Of a stretch of 64,000 nucleotides of DNA, positions 1-11,553 are shown piece after piece. This DNA comes from Warburgia ugandensis (taxonomy: Eukaryota > Streptophyta > Magnoliopsida > Canellales > Canellaceae). The position numbers were made by a program, and so were the translations under genes. Every line of letters starts with the position of its first letter. Positions within the stretch are counted from its first letter, which is position 1. Below the pieces are notes generated by a model. That model was not told the origin of the DNA and did not search any database. It saw only the letters and a list, made by a program, of their open reading frames with translations. The stretch covers positions 21,303,945 to 21,367,944 of the forward strand of contig CP141132.1 of assembly GCA_035236585.1 (NCBI GenBank). The letters are read 5' to 3'.

Positions 1-283
1 CTACAGAAAACCATTTTTGACAGACTTAAGTGTTAGGTATGATCTAGATCTTTGATCCAACTAAAATTAGTATGGATTTAAATCTTTTAGAACAACTTAG
101 AATGAACTGATCATAAAAATTTGACAATTAGATCACTAGTTTATTAGCATAAAGTCGAGTGTTCTTTGTTTTTTGACAGTAGACAATGGGTTACTTATTT
201 GTGAAATCGATTAAGGATGAACACACTAAGTGGAATAACTGAGATATAAAGTACCTTCAAACATGTTATATCATGCCTATGGG

Positions 284-510
284 TGGATCCTATGTGGGTA
301 GGCTTTATGATTGTTACTTATGTGAACCCTATGTAAGTAAGCTTTATGATTGTTACTTGTATGGACCCTATGCGCGTGAGATATATGCTACTTGCTTGTA
401 TGCACCCCATGTGGATGAGATATATGTAATTACTTGTATGGACCCTATGTGGATGAGATGTATGAGATTATTTATGTGGACCTTATGTGGGTGAGATATA
501 TGATACGTCA
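284..510. repeat. Tandem repeat, 38-39 bp unit, about six copies
   Basis: Unit starts fall at 284, 323, 362, 401, 439 and 477, each beginning TGGACCCTATG or a close variant followed by GTGAGATATATG-like sequence. Three units are 39 bp and two are 38 bp, so the weak open frame over the array (13-residue periodicity) shifts and is not a gene. The array is probably part of an LTR or a small minisatellite; the host element was not identified. Confidence 0.8.
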
Positions 511-920
511 CTAAGGTGTTGAGCTCGTCGGTGACTAGTGTTAGTCGTGCAAGGCTATTATGCCTTGTGGCCTATGCAAGGAGGGTTTAGATTGGCCCAT
601 AATCATGTTCAGGGAGTATGTGTCATAGATAGACAGCTTTTGGTCAGATCCGCCTCCCCATGAGAGTGTTGTAATCCGAAGTATCCTCATATGAACATAT
701 ATTGGTTCATGTTTTCCACTGTGCATAATGACTCCTCTGAGTTTGGACATGATATGCATGGTGGTAATCCTCGAGGGTTGAGACCATTACCTATATGGCT
801 TGCGGCGGATTGGTCATGAATGTTTGCTTTGGAGTCTTTGTGGAAGTCTACCTAATTTCACCTCTCTATGAACATTTTGGCCATCTTTGTTACCCATGGC
901 TTCAGTCTTACTCTAACAAT
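511..920. other. Unassigned sequence upstream of copia A
   Basis: No gene or typical LTR end was recognised. The sequence joins directly onto a copia integrase C-terminal fragment at about 921, so a 5' truncation junction of copia A probably lies here. It could be old LTR sequence of another element; this is inference only. Confidence 0.35.
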
Positions 921-2714
921 TAATTGGAACCAGATTAAGCCCATGCTTTTTCTAGGATATTCATTCGGGCACAAACGCCACAAATGCTTTGAAATCACTA
1001 GCCAAAAGCTATACATTTCAAGGTCCGTGCATTTTGTCGAAAATATTTTTCCATATCAAAACAACCATCCACAACTCAAACTCCCTCAAATTCTTTCTTT
1101 CTACCCATCTGATTTGATTAATAATACTACTCCGGTCACAATTCCGTGTGATCCACATGAGGGACCCACACACTCTCCAATATCACTAACTTCAGCCTCT
1201 ACCAATTCTCAAAAGATCACTTCGCTACCCTCTCAATCTAATAATCCTGTCCCCATCTGTGGCCCGCTTCAATCTTCTCATGAAGAATTTCCTAGCGCCT
1301 CATGCTCGGAGTGGTCCCCCCTTGATCTAATAGTTGACCTAGGTGCACCGCTCAGCTCCCTCAAAGCACCCATCAGACGCAAACTAGGTCCCTTGTTATC
1401 AGTGCCCTATTGCCAATAATGTAACGAAGTATCCATATCTTCTGGCCCCTGAAAGATTTGCAGAAGCGATAAATACCCAGAATTTCTGGGGAGAAGCAAT
1501 TCTTGAGGAGGATGATGCACATATAGTAAATCACACTTGGAGATTAATAACTAGGAACTAAAGGCAAAATCTGGTTGCTTATAAATGGGTCATTCCATGT
1601 CAGATTTAAACCGGATGATCCATTGAGTGCCTTAAAGCACGCCTAGTTGTGAAGGATTTTATCAAAAAGAGGGCCAGACTATAAAGACATTTTTAGTCCT
1701 TTGGTAAAAACCTACAGCGATTCATATGATCTTCTCCATTGCTACGTCCAAAGGATCATCTGCCCCTTGATATTCACAACGCCTTCCTAAATGGTCACCT
1801 GAAGAACCAGTTTACATGCCCCAACCACGGGGATTTCTTCACCCAAATCGTCCTCATTATTACGTCTGCTTCTTGGGACGATCTCTCTATGGCTTAAAAC
1901 AAATCTCTAGAGCGTGGTACTTAGCCTCAGCTCATTTCTCCAAGGGTAAGAATTCACTCCTACACAAGCAGATAGTTCTTTATTTCTTGTTATATGTCAA
2001 TGATATGATCATCACCAGTAATGATCCTAAGGCTATAAATGCCTTCATTCTAACCTCTTTCATCAACCTACTCCTTAAAAGATTTAGGTGATAGCCATTT
2101 TTCCCTTGGTATTGAAGTAACTCGTACCATAGAAAGGTTGTTTTTCTCCCAACGGAAATACGTTGAAGATATTTTGCATCGCTTTAATATTACTGAAAGC
2201 AAAGAAGTTGCAACCCCAATCACTAGCTTGTCTCCTATCTCGGTGCATTCTGGAGATCCACTACATGATGGATCTGATAATCGAAAATAAGAAACCCTTG
2301 CAAGGCCAGTCATTGCATTTCTTGTCAACAAGGCCAGTCAATTTATCCACTATCCAACTTAAACGTATTGGTCATTGGTTAAGATAATTTTAGATATTTG
2401 AAGTCCACCAAAAATCATGGTCTCACAATATCGAAATTCAGACTTGTCACTTTAGCTTATTCGGACTCAGAGTGGGTCAGCTGCCTTGATGATCGCAAAT
2501 AAGTTGGACTGCTACTTATCTTCTTGGGCTCAAATCTCATCTCTTGAAGTTTTAAGAAACAAAGGACAGTTGCTAGATCCTCGACAGAAGAAGGATATAG
2601 ATCGGTAGCATCTATGGTGTCAAAGATCGTATGGGTTCAATCCCTCCTAAAACAACATGGACTTTTTCTTCCACCGGCCCAGTTATCTGGTGTAACAGAA
2701 TTGGGGCTACATAC
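921..2714 (+). pseudogene. Copia A pol remnant, 5' part: integrase end, reverse transcriptase, RNase H
   Basis: The reading begins in the integrase C-terminal region (MLFLGYS, then YISRSVHF), passes a Ser/Thr/Pro-rich linker, then RT pieces: a GEAILEEDDAHIVNHTW-like start, MPQPRGF, LYGLKQ, and YVNDMI in place of the usual YVDDM catalytic box. RNase H follows from about 2455 (YSDSEW, then FLGSNLISW, RSSTEEGYR). The frame is broken by several stops and frameshifts, and gag, protease, most of integrase and the 5' LTR are absent. At 2714 it stops inside RNase H where copia B is inserted, and it resumes at 8422. The catalytic D-to-N change and the stops show it is dead. The lineage is Ty1/copia; a finer assignment was not attempted. 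Confidence 0.9.
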
Positions 2715-3047
2715 TGTTAAACAATTTTTTGTGGTCCATAACATTTATTCAAAATCTAACGTGTTTGTTCACACATTTATCATGTGTGTGGTAACTGTCC
2801 ATGGCAGTTATCCTTGATGGAAGGATAACTGCCATTAACTATCATCTCATAAGGGTCCCTAATCCTGCAATTCGAGTAACTACTATTGCAGTTTTGGTTC
2901 TCCATCACCATGAGTTGAAGAGGATTAGAAGATTCCTTAAACTGCATTAGATCTTTGCTATGGCTGGAGGTAAGTTTCTAAATTATTCAATTTTGCTTCT
3001 GCTTGTAATTTTAATTTACTGTAAACATCTTGGAAAAATGGTTTACA
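2715..3047 (+). repeat. Copia B 5' LTR
   Basis: 333 bp, TG...CA ends, matched by the 3' LTR at 8088-8416. It contains an internal inverted pair, CATGGCAGTTATCCTTGATGG followed closely by AAGGATAACTGCCATTAAC, which could fold into a stem in the LTR transcript. Confidence 0.95.
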
Positions 3048-3049
3048 TG

Positions 3050-3061
3050 TGGTATCAGAGC
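3050..3061 (+). other. Copia B primer binding site (initiator tRNA-Met type)
   Basis: TGGTATCAGAGC lies two bases after the 5' LTR end. This 12-mer is the usual complement of the plant initiator tRNA-Met 3' end in copia elements. Confidence 0.9.
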
Positions 3062-3711
3062 ATCTACTTGAATCAGGGACCCCTTAAGAGATGGTGGTTA
3101 ATGGCAGTTATTCTTCCATCAAGGATAATTGCCATGGGCAGTTATGACACATGTTTAGTCATTAATTAAAGTTTAATTTCAAGACATTATTAGCATAATA
3201 AATTATTTAGTTTTAATTTATAGTATGCTTATATGGAATTGTCTTGATTATTTTTGGATGTCATGTGATCAATATGTATTTAATATTTTAGGAATAGCCA
3301 CAACATCCTTAAATAAGAGAATACATATATTAAGTATTTAATTAAAAATGTTGATCACATTAAGTTTTAAAACACATCAAATTCTAATTAACATATTGAT
3401 AAGTAATTTTATCCCACATGAAAATTATTATATTATTATGGTTAATTAAGATGAAATAGTAATTTTTATTTTTATTTCTTAATTAGCCCACAGGCATTAA
3501 GAAATATTTATAATTTACTAGTTTCATGATAAATGTTAGTGAATCAATTTTGTATTAAAATCTTTACCCACAAGTAGATTTTAACGACATGTGATTCATA
3601 TTTATTTGATTTGACTTACATTGGTAAGCTAATCATTCTAATTGATGGATTATGCCTCATAATTGTTAGTAAGCATGTTATTTATTTATTGCAGTTATTC
3701 AATCTTTGATA

Positions 3712-4500
3712 TTGTTTGATGAAAAATCTGAAGTTCTCCACTTGACTGGTGACAACTATAAAGTCTAAATGGGAAAATTCTCCTTCATTTAGAGTGTATA
3801 GATCTTGACTGCGCTCTTCAAAAGGAAGAGCCTCCTAAAATTACAAAATCTAGTACTAATGCTGAGATCACTCTGTATGAACGGTGGGAGTGATCTAATC
3901 GCTTAAGCATGATGTTCATTAAATCTCACATCAGTACTAGTATCCGTGGGTCAATACCTAAATGTGAGAATGTCAAAGATATTATGAAAGCCATTGATGA
4001 ACAATTTGAGTCATCAAATAAATCACTAGCTAACACCTTAACGAAAAAGTTGTCATCAATGAGACTTACTGGCACTAGAGGAGTGCGTGAGCACATTATG
4101 CGGATGAGGGACATAGTTGCTCAGCTAAAGTCACTGCAGATTGAGATATCTAAGTCCTTTTTAGTGCTTTTTGTCTTGAACTCTCTCCCTTCTCAGTATG
4201 GACTATTTAAAATTTCATACAACACACATAAGGAAAACTGGTCAATTAATGAACTCTTGACCATGTGTGTTCAAGAAGATGAGAGATTAGTTCAAGAAAT
4301 GGGTAAGAGTGCACAAATAGTGACCCATAAAAAGGACAAGAAGCAAGCCATTAAAAGGAAATAGAAAGGCAAAGCTATAGCCCATATTGATAAGAAAGAG
4401 GCTATGAGGTGTTTCTTTTGTAAAAAGAAAGGATACATGAGGTAATATTGCCCTAAGAGGAAGGCTTAGCTGGAAAAGAAAGGTAATCTCAATTCTTTTG
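3712..4500 (+). pseudogene. Copia B gag remnant
   Basis: The early frame reads LTGDNY (the usual N-terminal gag motif) with stops soon after. A longer open stretch at 3909-4364 carries the gag helical core (MKAIDEQFESS, LTKKLSSMRL, LNSLPSQYG, LLTMCVQEDERL) and a lysine-rich tail. From about 4408 a zinc knuckle CX2CX4HX4C is recognisable as CFFCKKKGYMR-stop-YC: the histidine is tyrosine and a stop lies inside the finger. A functional gag would form the particle and bind RNA; this copy cannot. Confidence 0.88.
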
Positions 4501-4534
4501 TATGTTATGAATCTAATATGGTTGATATTTCACA

Positions 4535-7500
4535 TACCACATGGTGGCTTGATTCTGGTTCTACAATCCATATTTGTAATACCATGTAGGGTTTTCTAAA
4601 TCAAAGGAGACCAATGGAAAGTGAACGAAGCATCTATTTAGGAAACAAGATGTGTTCACTTGTCAAAGTTATGGGGACATATAGGCTTGTTTTGGACTCT
4701 GGTTTTGTACTTGATTTGAAAAGAACTTTCTATATTCCTTGCTTTTATAGGAATTTGATTTCTGTATCTAGACTTGTACCACTTGGATTTTCCTTCTATT
4801 TTCATGAAACTTCTTTTAATTTATACAAAAATTCAGTACTTGTTGGAATTCGTACAATGAATGATGATTTAGACAAAATTCATTTAAATAATGATATCTC
4901 CAATGAAGTCATGGTTGTGTATGGTAATGATGGTATTAAGCGTAACATCATAAATGAGAAATCCTCTATGTTGTGGCACCAAAGATTAGGACATATCTCT
5001 ATTGATAGAATCAAAAGGTTAGTAAAAGATGAAGTTCTTGAAACTCTTAATTTTACAGACTTTGATTCATGTGTGGACTGCATTAAAGGCAAATAGACTA
5101 ATAAGTATAAAAAGGGTGCAAAGAGGAGTTCTGACATATTAGAAATCATACATACTGACATTTGTTGTCCTGACATAAGCATGGAAGGTCAGAAATATTT
5201 CATTACCTTTATAGATGATTACTCACAATTTATGTATCTCTACTTTCTTCATAACAAGAGCAAAGCATTGGATCCTTTTAAAATATATAAAGTAGAGACA
5301 GAGAAACAATGTGGAAAGCAAATTAAAATCATGTGATCTGATAGAGGTGGTGAATATTATAGTAGGTACACAAAGATTGGACAAGTATCTAGTCCATTTG
5401 CTAAGTTTCTTCAAGAGCAAGGTATTGTAGGTCAAAACACCTTGCCTAATTCACCAAATCAAAATGGTGTAGCAGAAAGAAGAAATAGACCTTTAATGGA
5501 CATGGTGAGGAGTATGCTCAACAACTCCAATCTTCCTTTGTCATTATGGAGTGAAGCTCTAAAAATAGCAGTGTATATATTAAATCGAGTTCCAACTAAG
5601 GCTGTTTCTAAAATGCCATTTGAATTATGAAAAGGTTGGAAACCGAGTTTGAGACATATACGCATTTGGGGCTATTCAACTGAAGTTAGAGTTTATAATC
5701 CATATGAAAAGAAGTTGGACTTGTAGACTGTTAGTGCATATTTTATTGGATATGCTGAAAAGTCTAAGGGATACAGATTTATTGTCCATCCCATAGTAGT
5801 AGAATTGTGAAATCAAGAAATGCTAAATTTCTTGAGAATGACGTGGTTAGTGGGAGTGTTCGACCTCAAAACTTAGTTTTTGAGGAAAATCGTATTTCTA
5901 ATTCAACTCCTACATCAAGTAGCAGATTGGTTATTATTAATGACACTCATCAAAATATAATGGATATTGGACAACCAGTTGTTGAAAATCTAGGTCAAGA
6001 TGATAATGTTTTAGTAGATCCCATTGATCATCAACCACAACAAGTTGATGATCATGAGCTTCCACAAGAGGCTAATAATGCACCTTTGAGGAGATCTACA
6101 AGAGTAAGGAAGTTAGTGATTTCTACTGACTATGTTGTCTACCTACAAGAATTTGACTATGATATTTGTGCTGATAATGACACTGAGACGTTTTCACAAG
6201 TTATGAATAGTAGTAAATCTGACTTATGGCATGATGTTATGAAGGATGAGATGGATTATATGACAGACAAGCAAGTTTGAGATCTTGTAAAGTTGCCTAA
6301 TAAGGCGAAGACTATTGCTTGTAAATGGATTTTCAAAACCAAGAAAGACTCATCAAACAACATTGAGTGATACAAGGCTAGACTTGTTGCAAAAGGATTC
6401 ACACAACAGGAAGGAATTGATTATAGAGAAATATTTTCTCCTGTTTCTAAAAAGGATTCTTTCCGTATCATCATGGCATTGGTTGCTCATTTTGACTTAG
6501 ATTTACATCAAATGGATGTGAAAACAGCATTTCTCAATGGTGATTTAGAGGAAGATATTTATATGAAACAACCTAAGGGTTTTGTCCCAGGTGATGGTAT
6601 CATTTAGTTTGCAAGCTTAAAAGGTCTATATATGGACTGAAACAAGCCTCTTGTCAGTGGTATTTAAAATTTCATAATGTTATCTCTTCATTTGGTTTCA
6701 TAGAGAACATTATGGATGAATGTATATATCACAAGGTTAGTAGGAGTAAGATCATTTTTCTAGTCTTGTATGTGGATGACATTTTGCTTGCAACTAATGA
6801 TATGGGATTGCTATATGAGGTGAAACAATTTCTCTCTCAAAACTTTGATATTAAGGATATGGGTGAGACATCTTATGTCATTAGCATTAAGATTGATAGA
6901 GATTAGTCTCAGGGTATCCTGGGCTTGTCTCAGGAAGCCTATATCAACAAAGTTCTTGAGCGATTTCAGATGCAAAATTGTTCACCTAGTATAGCACCTA
7001 TTGTTAAGGGTGACAAATTCAGTTTGAATCAATGTCCCAGGAATGACCTTGAAAGGGAACAAATTCAAAACATTCCTTATGCTTCAACTGTTGGAAGCTT
7101 GACGTATGCTCAGGTCTGTAGTAGACCAGACATTGCATTTGCAGTTGGAATGTTGGGACGATATCAAAGTAACCCAGGTTTGGATCACTGGAGAGCTGCA
7201 AAGAAGGTCATGCGATACCTTCAAGGGACTAAATATTACATGCTTACATATAGACAGACCAATGACTTGGAGGTTGTTGGATATTCAGATTCAGACTTCG
7301 CTGGTTGTGTTGATTCTCGTAAATCAACATCTAGATATATCTTCTTATTTGCTGGAGGAGCTATATCTTGGAGAAGTGCAAAGCAATTACTATGGAAGCT
7401 GAGTTTGTTTCTTGTTTTGAGGCGACCCGGCAGGGTATATGGTAGAAGAGTTTCATTTCTGACCTTCGAGTTGTTGATTCCATCTATAGGCCATTGAAGA

Positions 7501-7735
7501 TCTACTGTGACAATTCAACTGCTGCGTTCTTTGCTAAGAATAATAAAAGTAGAAGTCATAGTAAATACATTGGCATTAAGTACTTGGCAGTCAGAGAGTA
7601 TATAAAAAGGAATGAAGTACTCATTGAACACATTCGTACTGAGCTAATGATTACAGATCCTTTGACGAAAGGCATGTTACCAAAGTTGTTTAAGGATCAT
7701 GTAACACGAATGGGACTTTGTTCTCATTTGTCACT
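4535..7735 (+). pseudogene. Copia B pol remnant: protease, integrase, reverse transcriptase, RNase H
   Basis: Protease active motif LDSGST is at about 4550. The pre-integrase zinc-binding part (LWHQRLGHIS, CVDC) is at 4970-5090. The integrase core follows with [16 protein letters not shown] and [10 protein letters not shown] carrying the DDE acidic residues. RT spans about 6225-6910 (CKWIFKTK, ARLVAKGFTQQEGIDY, MDVKTAFLNGDLEE, IYGLKQAS, LYVDDILL). RNase H spans about 7260-7735 (GYSDSDFAGC, KSTSRY, IYCDNSTAA, TDPLTKGM). The catalytic YVDD box is intact, but stops (for example near 5096, 5627, 6280 and 6903) and frameshifts near 6600 and 7390 break the polyprotein. Domain order marks Ty1/copia. 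Confidence 0.93.
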
Positions 7736-8087
7736 TTCTACTTGCAATGTGATGATATACATATAGCATATATTTGTAATGAAACTCTGAATTCTTGAAT
7801 TTGTCTCCATTTTTGTTTTGTATACGTTTATGATTAGATGACAAATATTTGTGTTTGGACCCAGAATAAGCATTTCAGGCTTATTCATAAAGAAAAGACA
7901 CCACATAAAGGGCTTTTTCAAAGCAGATAGTTACATTGTAATACATGGAAGGTAATACTTATTTACAAATTAATTATCGCCATGATTCATGTAATTTATT
8001 TCTTTGTTGGAGCATTAAGAACTTTAGACTGGTACGCTAAGATTTGTGAATTTATAAAGCTACAAATGTTTGGACCAAGTGGGAGAA

Positions 8088-8416
8088 TGTTAAACAATTT
8101 TTGTGGTCCATAACATTTATTCAAAATCTAACATGTTTGTTCACAGATTTATCATGTGTGGTAACTGTCCATGGCAGTTATCCTTGATGGAAGGATAACT
8201 GCCATTAACTATCATCTCATAAGGGTCCATAATCCTGCAATTCGAGTAATTACTACTGCAGTTTTGGATCTCCATCACTGTGAATTGAAAAGGATTAGAA
8301 GATTCCTTAAACTGCATCAGATTTTTGCTATGGCCGAGATAAGTTTCTAAATCACTCAATTTTGCTTCTGCTTGTAATTTTAATATACTGTAAACATCTT
8401 GGAAAAATGGTTTACA
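8088..8416 (+). repeat. Copia B 3' LTR with polypurine tract
   Basis: 329 bp copy of the 5' LTR. The purine-rich AAGTGGGAGAA just before it (about 8077-8087) is the plus-strand priming tract. The 350 bp between the RNase H end and the LTR has no gene. Confidence 0.95.
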
Positions 8417-8615
8417 CATACATGACAGCAAATCTCATTTTTCACAAAAGAACAAGGCATTTGGAAGTTGACTTCCATTTTGTTCATGACAGAGTTGCTA
8501 ACTGAAGTCTTATTGCTCGATACATATGCACGATTTATCAACTTGTTGATTTACTCAGAAAGGGTCTATCTGGCTAAGGATTTCAACTTCTGCGGTCCAG
8601 GATCAATATACATGA
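8417..8615 (+). pseudogene. Copia A RNase H, 3' part displaced by copia B
   Basis: After the second CATAC the copia A frame resumes: TYMTANLIFH, then TRHLEVDFHFVHDRV and a degraded end with LLRKGLSG and FQLLRS. Joining 2714 to 8422 with one CATAC copy keeps the RNase H frame exactly (GAT, then YMTAN), so the two pieces were one gene before copia B inserted. No 3' LTR of copia A was recognised downstream. Confidence 0.9.
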
Positions 8616-9517
8616 TGGGTGTATGTAGTGGATGCGTGCAAAGGATACACACTCCTCGTTGTTTAGGAAAACTTATCATGGACTTTCTGCCAGTTATACT
8701 TGTATCAATCATCGACCACTGTATCATCGTATACCTTATTCGCTGTCAAGTCCAAACATCAAGGGATATCTAATCCCAATTACTGTACCAGGAATACAAT
8801 ATTGTAAGCTTGAGTAATCACCTTTCTGAAATCCTTTAACTACATGATCACGAGATCTCAAACATCCAAATCATCTAATTAATTGATCATGCTAATTAGG
8901 AGATCACACAATAACAATAGCTTAATCACATGAACCAAATTAAGGATCCTTTAATTGGTCTACCACTAGGATTCACAGAGTGGCACCAGTATTCTGGTGT
9001 TACCGCGCTCTACCTAGCATTCTTCATATTTCATCATCCACCAGAAATCAATGGTTCATACTTTCGGGGTAGAACGAATCTTGATGCATCAACGGTCAGA
9101 AATAGGGTCAAGGTGTAATCACCGGCCGTTGGACGGATCTGTGGTCATCTGTCAGAGTGACTGACATTCGAACTCGTCTGTAGCCACTTTGGAGTTGTGC
9201 TGAGCCTTGCGGTTTTCCAAACCGAGTTAGAAACAACCAAAACATTTACTAACGTTGCCATCCAATCGTTAGCAAGTTTGTCCTACTATGGTGGGATCTC
9301 GTGTCAGAATGCAACAAAGTGAAGCAGTGGAGGACGTGTCATGAATATAGTGGAGCAGAAGACCAAGATTTCGTCACTCTCATCCCTAACAACAAACTAA
9401 TCAACCTCCTACTGAATCCCAATAACACTAATTAATTGCATATTAATCTGTGATGCCATGATTAATAAATTAATCAAAGTAATTAAGAATCACTTTCCAC
9501 AAATAACCAACCGGAAT

Positions 9518-9548
9518 GATAGCATAGTGTGTGGCACACTATACTATC
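9518..9548. repeat. Short inverted repeat, 14 bp stem, 3 bp loop
   Basis: GATAGCATAGTGTG, loop TGG, then CACACTATACTATC: 13 of 14 positions pair. It may be a chance palindrome or a cruciform-prone site; no function can be assigned. Confidence 0.7.
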
Positions 9549-10315
9549 ATCGTTATCATCGTCGTCGGCAAAGCATCACCTGATTAGGGGCTTTAGATTC
9601 ATGTTAAGAATTTGCCTAAATACCTGCTGGCAACCAAACGTAACCCTCCTCCTATATCCGAGCTTGGAGTGGTTGCGAAATAATAAAACCAAATAGGAGG
9701 AGTTGGCACACTATACGATCATTCCTATTATATAATAGCAATATGCAATACTGCACCAAGTTCTGCGCGTTGTGACTCGGCTCTGGTTGTCAAACTCATT
9801 CATCTAATTTCTCTAGTTTTAGGTATCTTTTATATACTAAACACTAAGTTGATTGGACGAACACAATAACTTTGAAAATTTTACTTCTTACTGGTCGATT
9901 ATGAACCATTCATTACACAATATATCATACCATCAATCTCCCGTGATCAAAAGTGTTCTAGGATCATTCAATCTTATTTCTGTTGGTGCAATACTCATTC
10001 AAAGCAAGAAAATTAAGATGGAGAGGTTTGAACAATCAAAGGTAAGGTCCATCATGATAAGTGGGTGACACATAGCAATTTGGTGTGGTATGGTGCACTT
10101 TGTTATCATTTCTTAATAATTAATATGCCTTTAAGTAAATGATTTGTAAAGAAACAAAGAAAGGTGAGAAACCAAAGGAGATTCATGGGAGTGAAGCATA
10201 TGTTCTCCCACGATAGTTTCTTTAGTACAAAACTTGAAACATGTCATGCACAGTTGCGCATGTGGAGAGAGAGAGAGTAACCCAACCTCTAGTATGTAGG
10301 TAATTATCCCTTGAA

Positions 10316-10542
10316 ATTATCGCTTGAAAATAGGAGAGTAAGAGAGAAACATTAGATATGTGGAAAAAGTCTCCTTCTCTCACGTGTCCCTTAAAACTAG
10401 GGTGAGGTAGAGTTTTGGTAAGGGTGAGGGGAAAAGGGGAAGGGTTGGGGGTAACCGACCATGTAATAAATAGCTAATTATCACTTAAAAATATGAGAGC
10501 AAGAGGAACACGTAATATGTGGAAAAAGTTTCCTTCTCTCGT
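10316..10542. repeat. Diverged direct repeat pair
   Basis: Two copies (about 10316-10385 and 10477-10542) share AATTATC-CTT-AAAATA-GAGAG, then ATATGTGGAAAAAGT and TCCTTCTCTC. The spacer is G-rich. Probably an old local duplication. Confidence 0.7.
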
Positions 10543-10660
10543 GCGGAAAAAGTAGAGTTCAGGTCAGTGATAAACATAGTGAAACTTAAATAAGGTCTGT
10601 AATGAAACATTTTCCTCACACAGGCCTTTTTTTAATCCGCAGGTATAATAAGTACGACGG

Positions 10661-10756
10661 GCTATATAAATGAGTGTTACAGTTTTGTGAGATAAGACAT
10701 AAGATGGGGCTATATAAACAAGGAGTGTTATAGTCTTGTTAGAAAAGATGGGAGTT
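10661..10756. repeat. Tandem duplication, 48 bp period
   Basis: GCTATATAAA occurs at 10661 and 10709, each followed by related GAGTGTTA-AGT-TTGT-AGA sequence and AAGATGG. Two diverged copies. Confidence 0.75.
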
Positions 10757-11369
10757 GGCATGCAACTTCTCACTTTTACTATGGTGGCGCTCAACTATGA
10801 TTATTTACGCCCTCATTTGATTTCTCTGACCCTACTGACTACTTATCCTAGAACATTGCTGATTGGATGAGTCTAAAATCTCAAAAATTGTCTTTTTAGC
10901 AACAAAGACATATTCAGATAGAAACAATATTTATTGAAAGAATGCTTCATTAATAAATAAAAAAGCACATTTTGGAATGTTAGAATTATCCAATCATGAT
11001 AATATTTAGTGTATAAGATTTTAACCCCTATTGTTTTAGGAAGAATGCTAAATGTGTATGACTTCTTCTATAGTCCATCTTTAGCATGATTACTCATTTA
11101 TATGACCAGGAATAAGATTAGAGGATGTTTGTGATTTGCTTTGTAATTCTTCACTGACAAACACAAAGCACCATCACCCTATTTCGTGTGCATTTCTCAC
11201 AGTTGAAAACACCTTTTTCTTCTTCATTTTAGTAAGCGGTAATTTCTCTCAGCAAATCATAATAGAAAATCTTTTTCCTTTTCTAATGTATCACGTGTTA
11301 CTTTTGTGCAATTAGATAACATTCAATTATACATTCATCGGGACCTGAGAATATCACAGTGGGAAATAC

Positions 11370-11375
11370 TTTATT
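11370..11375 (-). terminator. Candidate KAI2 polyadenylation signal
   Basis: AATAAA on the minus strand, about 180 bp downstream of the KAI2 stop codon, a usual plant 3' UTR distance. Position and hexamer only; no transcript data. Confidence 0.45.
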
Positions 11376-11553
11376 GTGCATCCAGTGGTACTTGTGTTTG
11401 TGTGTTTGTTGTACAATTCGATTGTAAACTTGGAACTACATTGAACTTCTGAATCACCTTCCTATTATATTTTAATAGAATTCCAACAGACCACCCATCA
11501 CTTCGAGAACATTTCACTGGGTACACGATTACAGGAGTCCTTGGAGAAGGATC

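Larger units (their letters stand above)
2715..8416 (+). mobile_element. Copia B: full-length Ty1/copia LTR retrotransposon, 5.7 kb
   Basis: Both LTRs (2715-3047 and 8088-8416) begin TGTTAAACAATT and end GGTTTACA. A perfect 5 bp target duplication CATAC flanks the element (2710-2714 and 8417-8421). Order inside is PBS, about 650 bp AT-rich leader without a gene (3062-3711), gag, then protease-integrase-RT-RNase H, the Ty1/copia order. I count by eye about 17 substitutions and 3 small indels between the LTRs, roughly 5 percent divergence, so insertion is fairly old. Coding frames hold many stops, so it is non-autonomous now. It sits in the RNase H of copia A in the same orientation. Confidence 0.95.
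8616..11369. other. Intergenic DNA downstream of KAI2
   Basis: No gene or transposon protein was recognised over 2.7 kb. It contains a short perfect-looking hairpin (9518-9548), a repeated TGGCACACTATAC (9532 and about 9705), a diverged direct repeat (10316-10542) and a 48 bp tandem duplication (10661-10756). Short open frames here have no recognisable protein features. Confidence 0.6.

Noticed and set aside
284-510. CRISPR-like array
   Set aside because: Units are contiguous without unique spacers, and the genome is a plant.
868-1419. 183-residue open frame as an independent gene
   Set aside because: Residues from about 25 on are the copia integrase C-terminus and linker; it is a transposon fragment.
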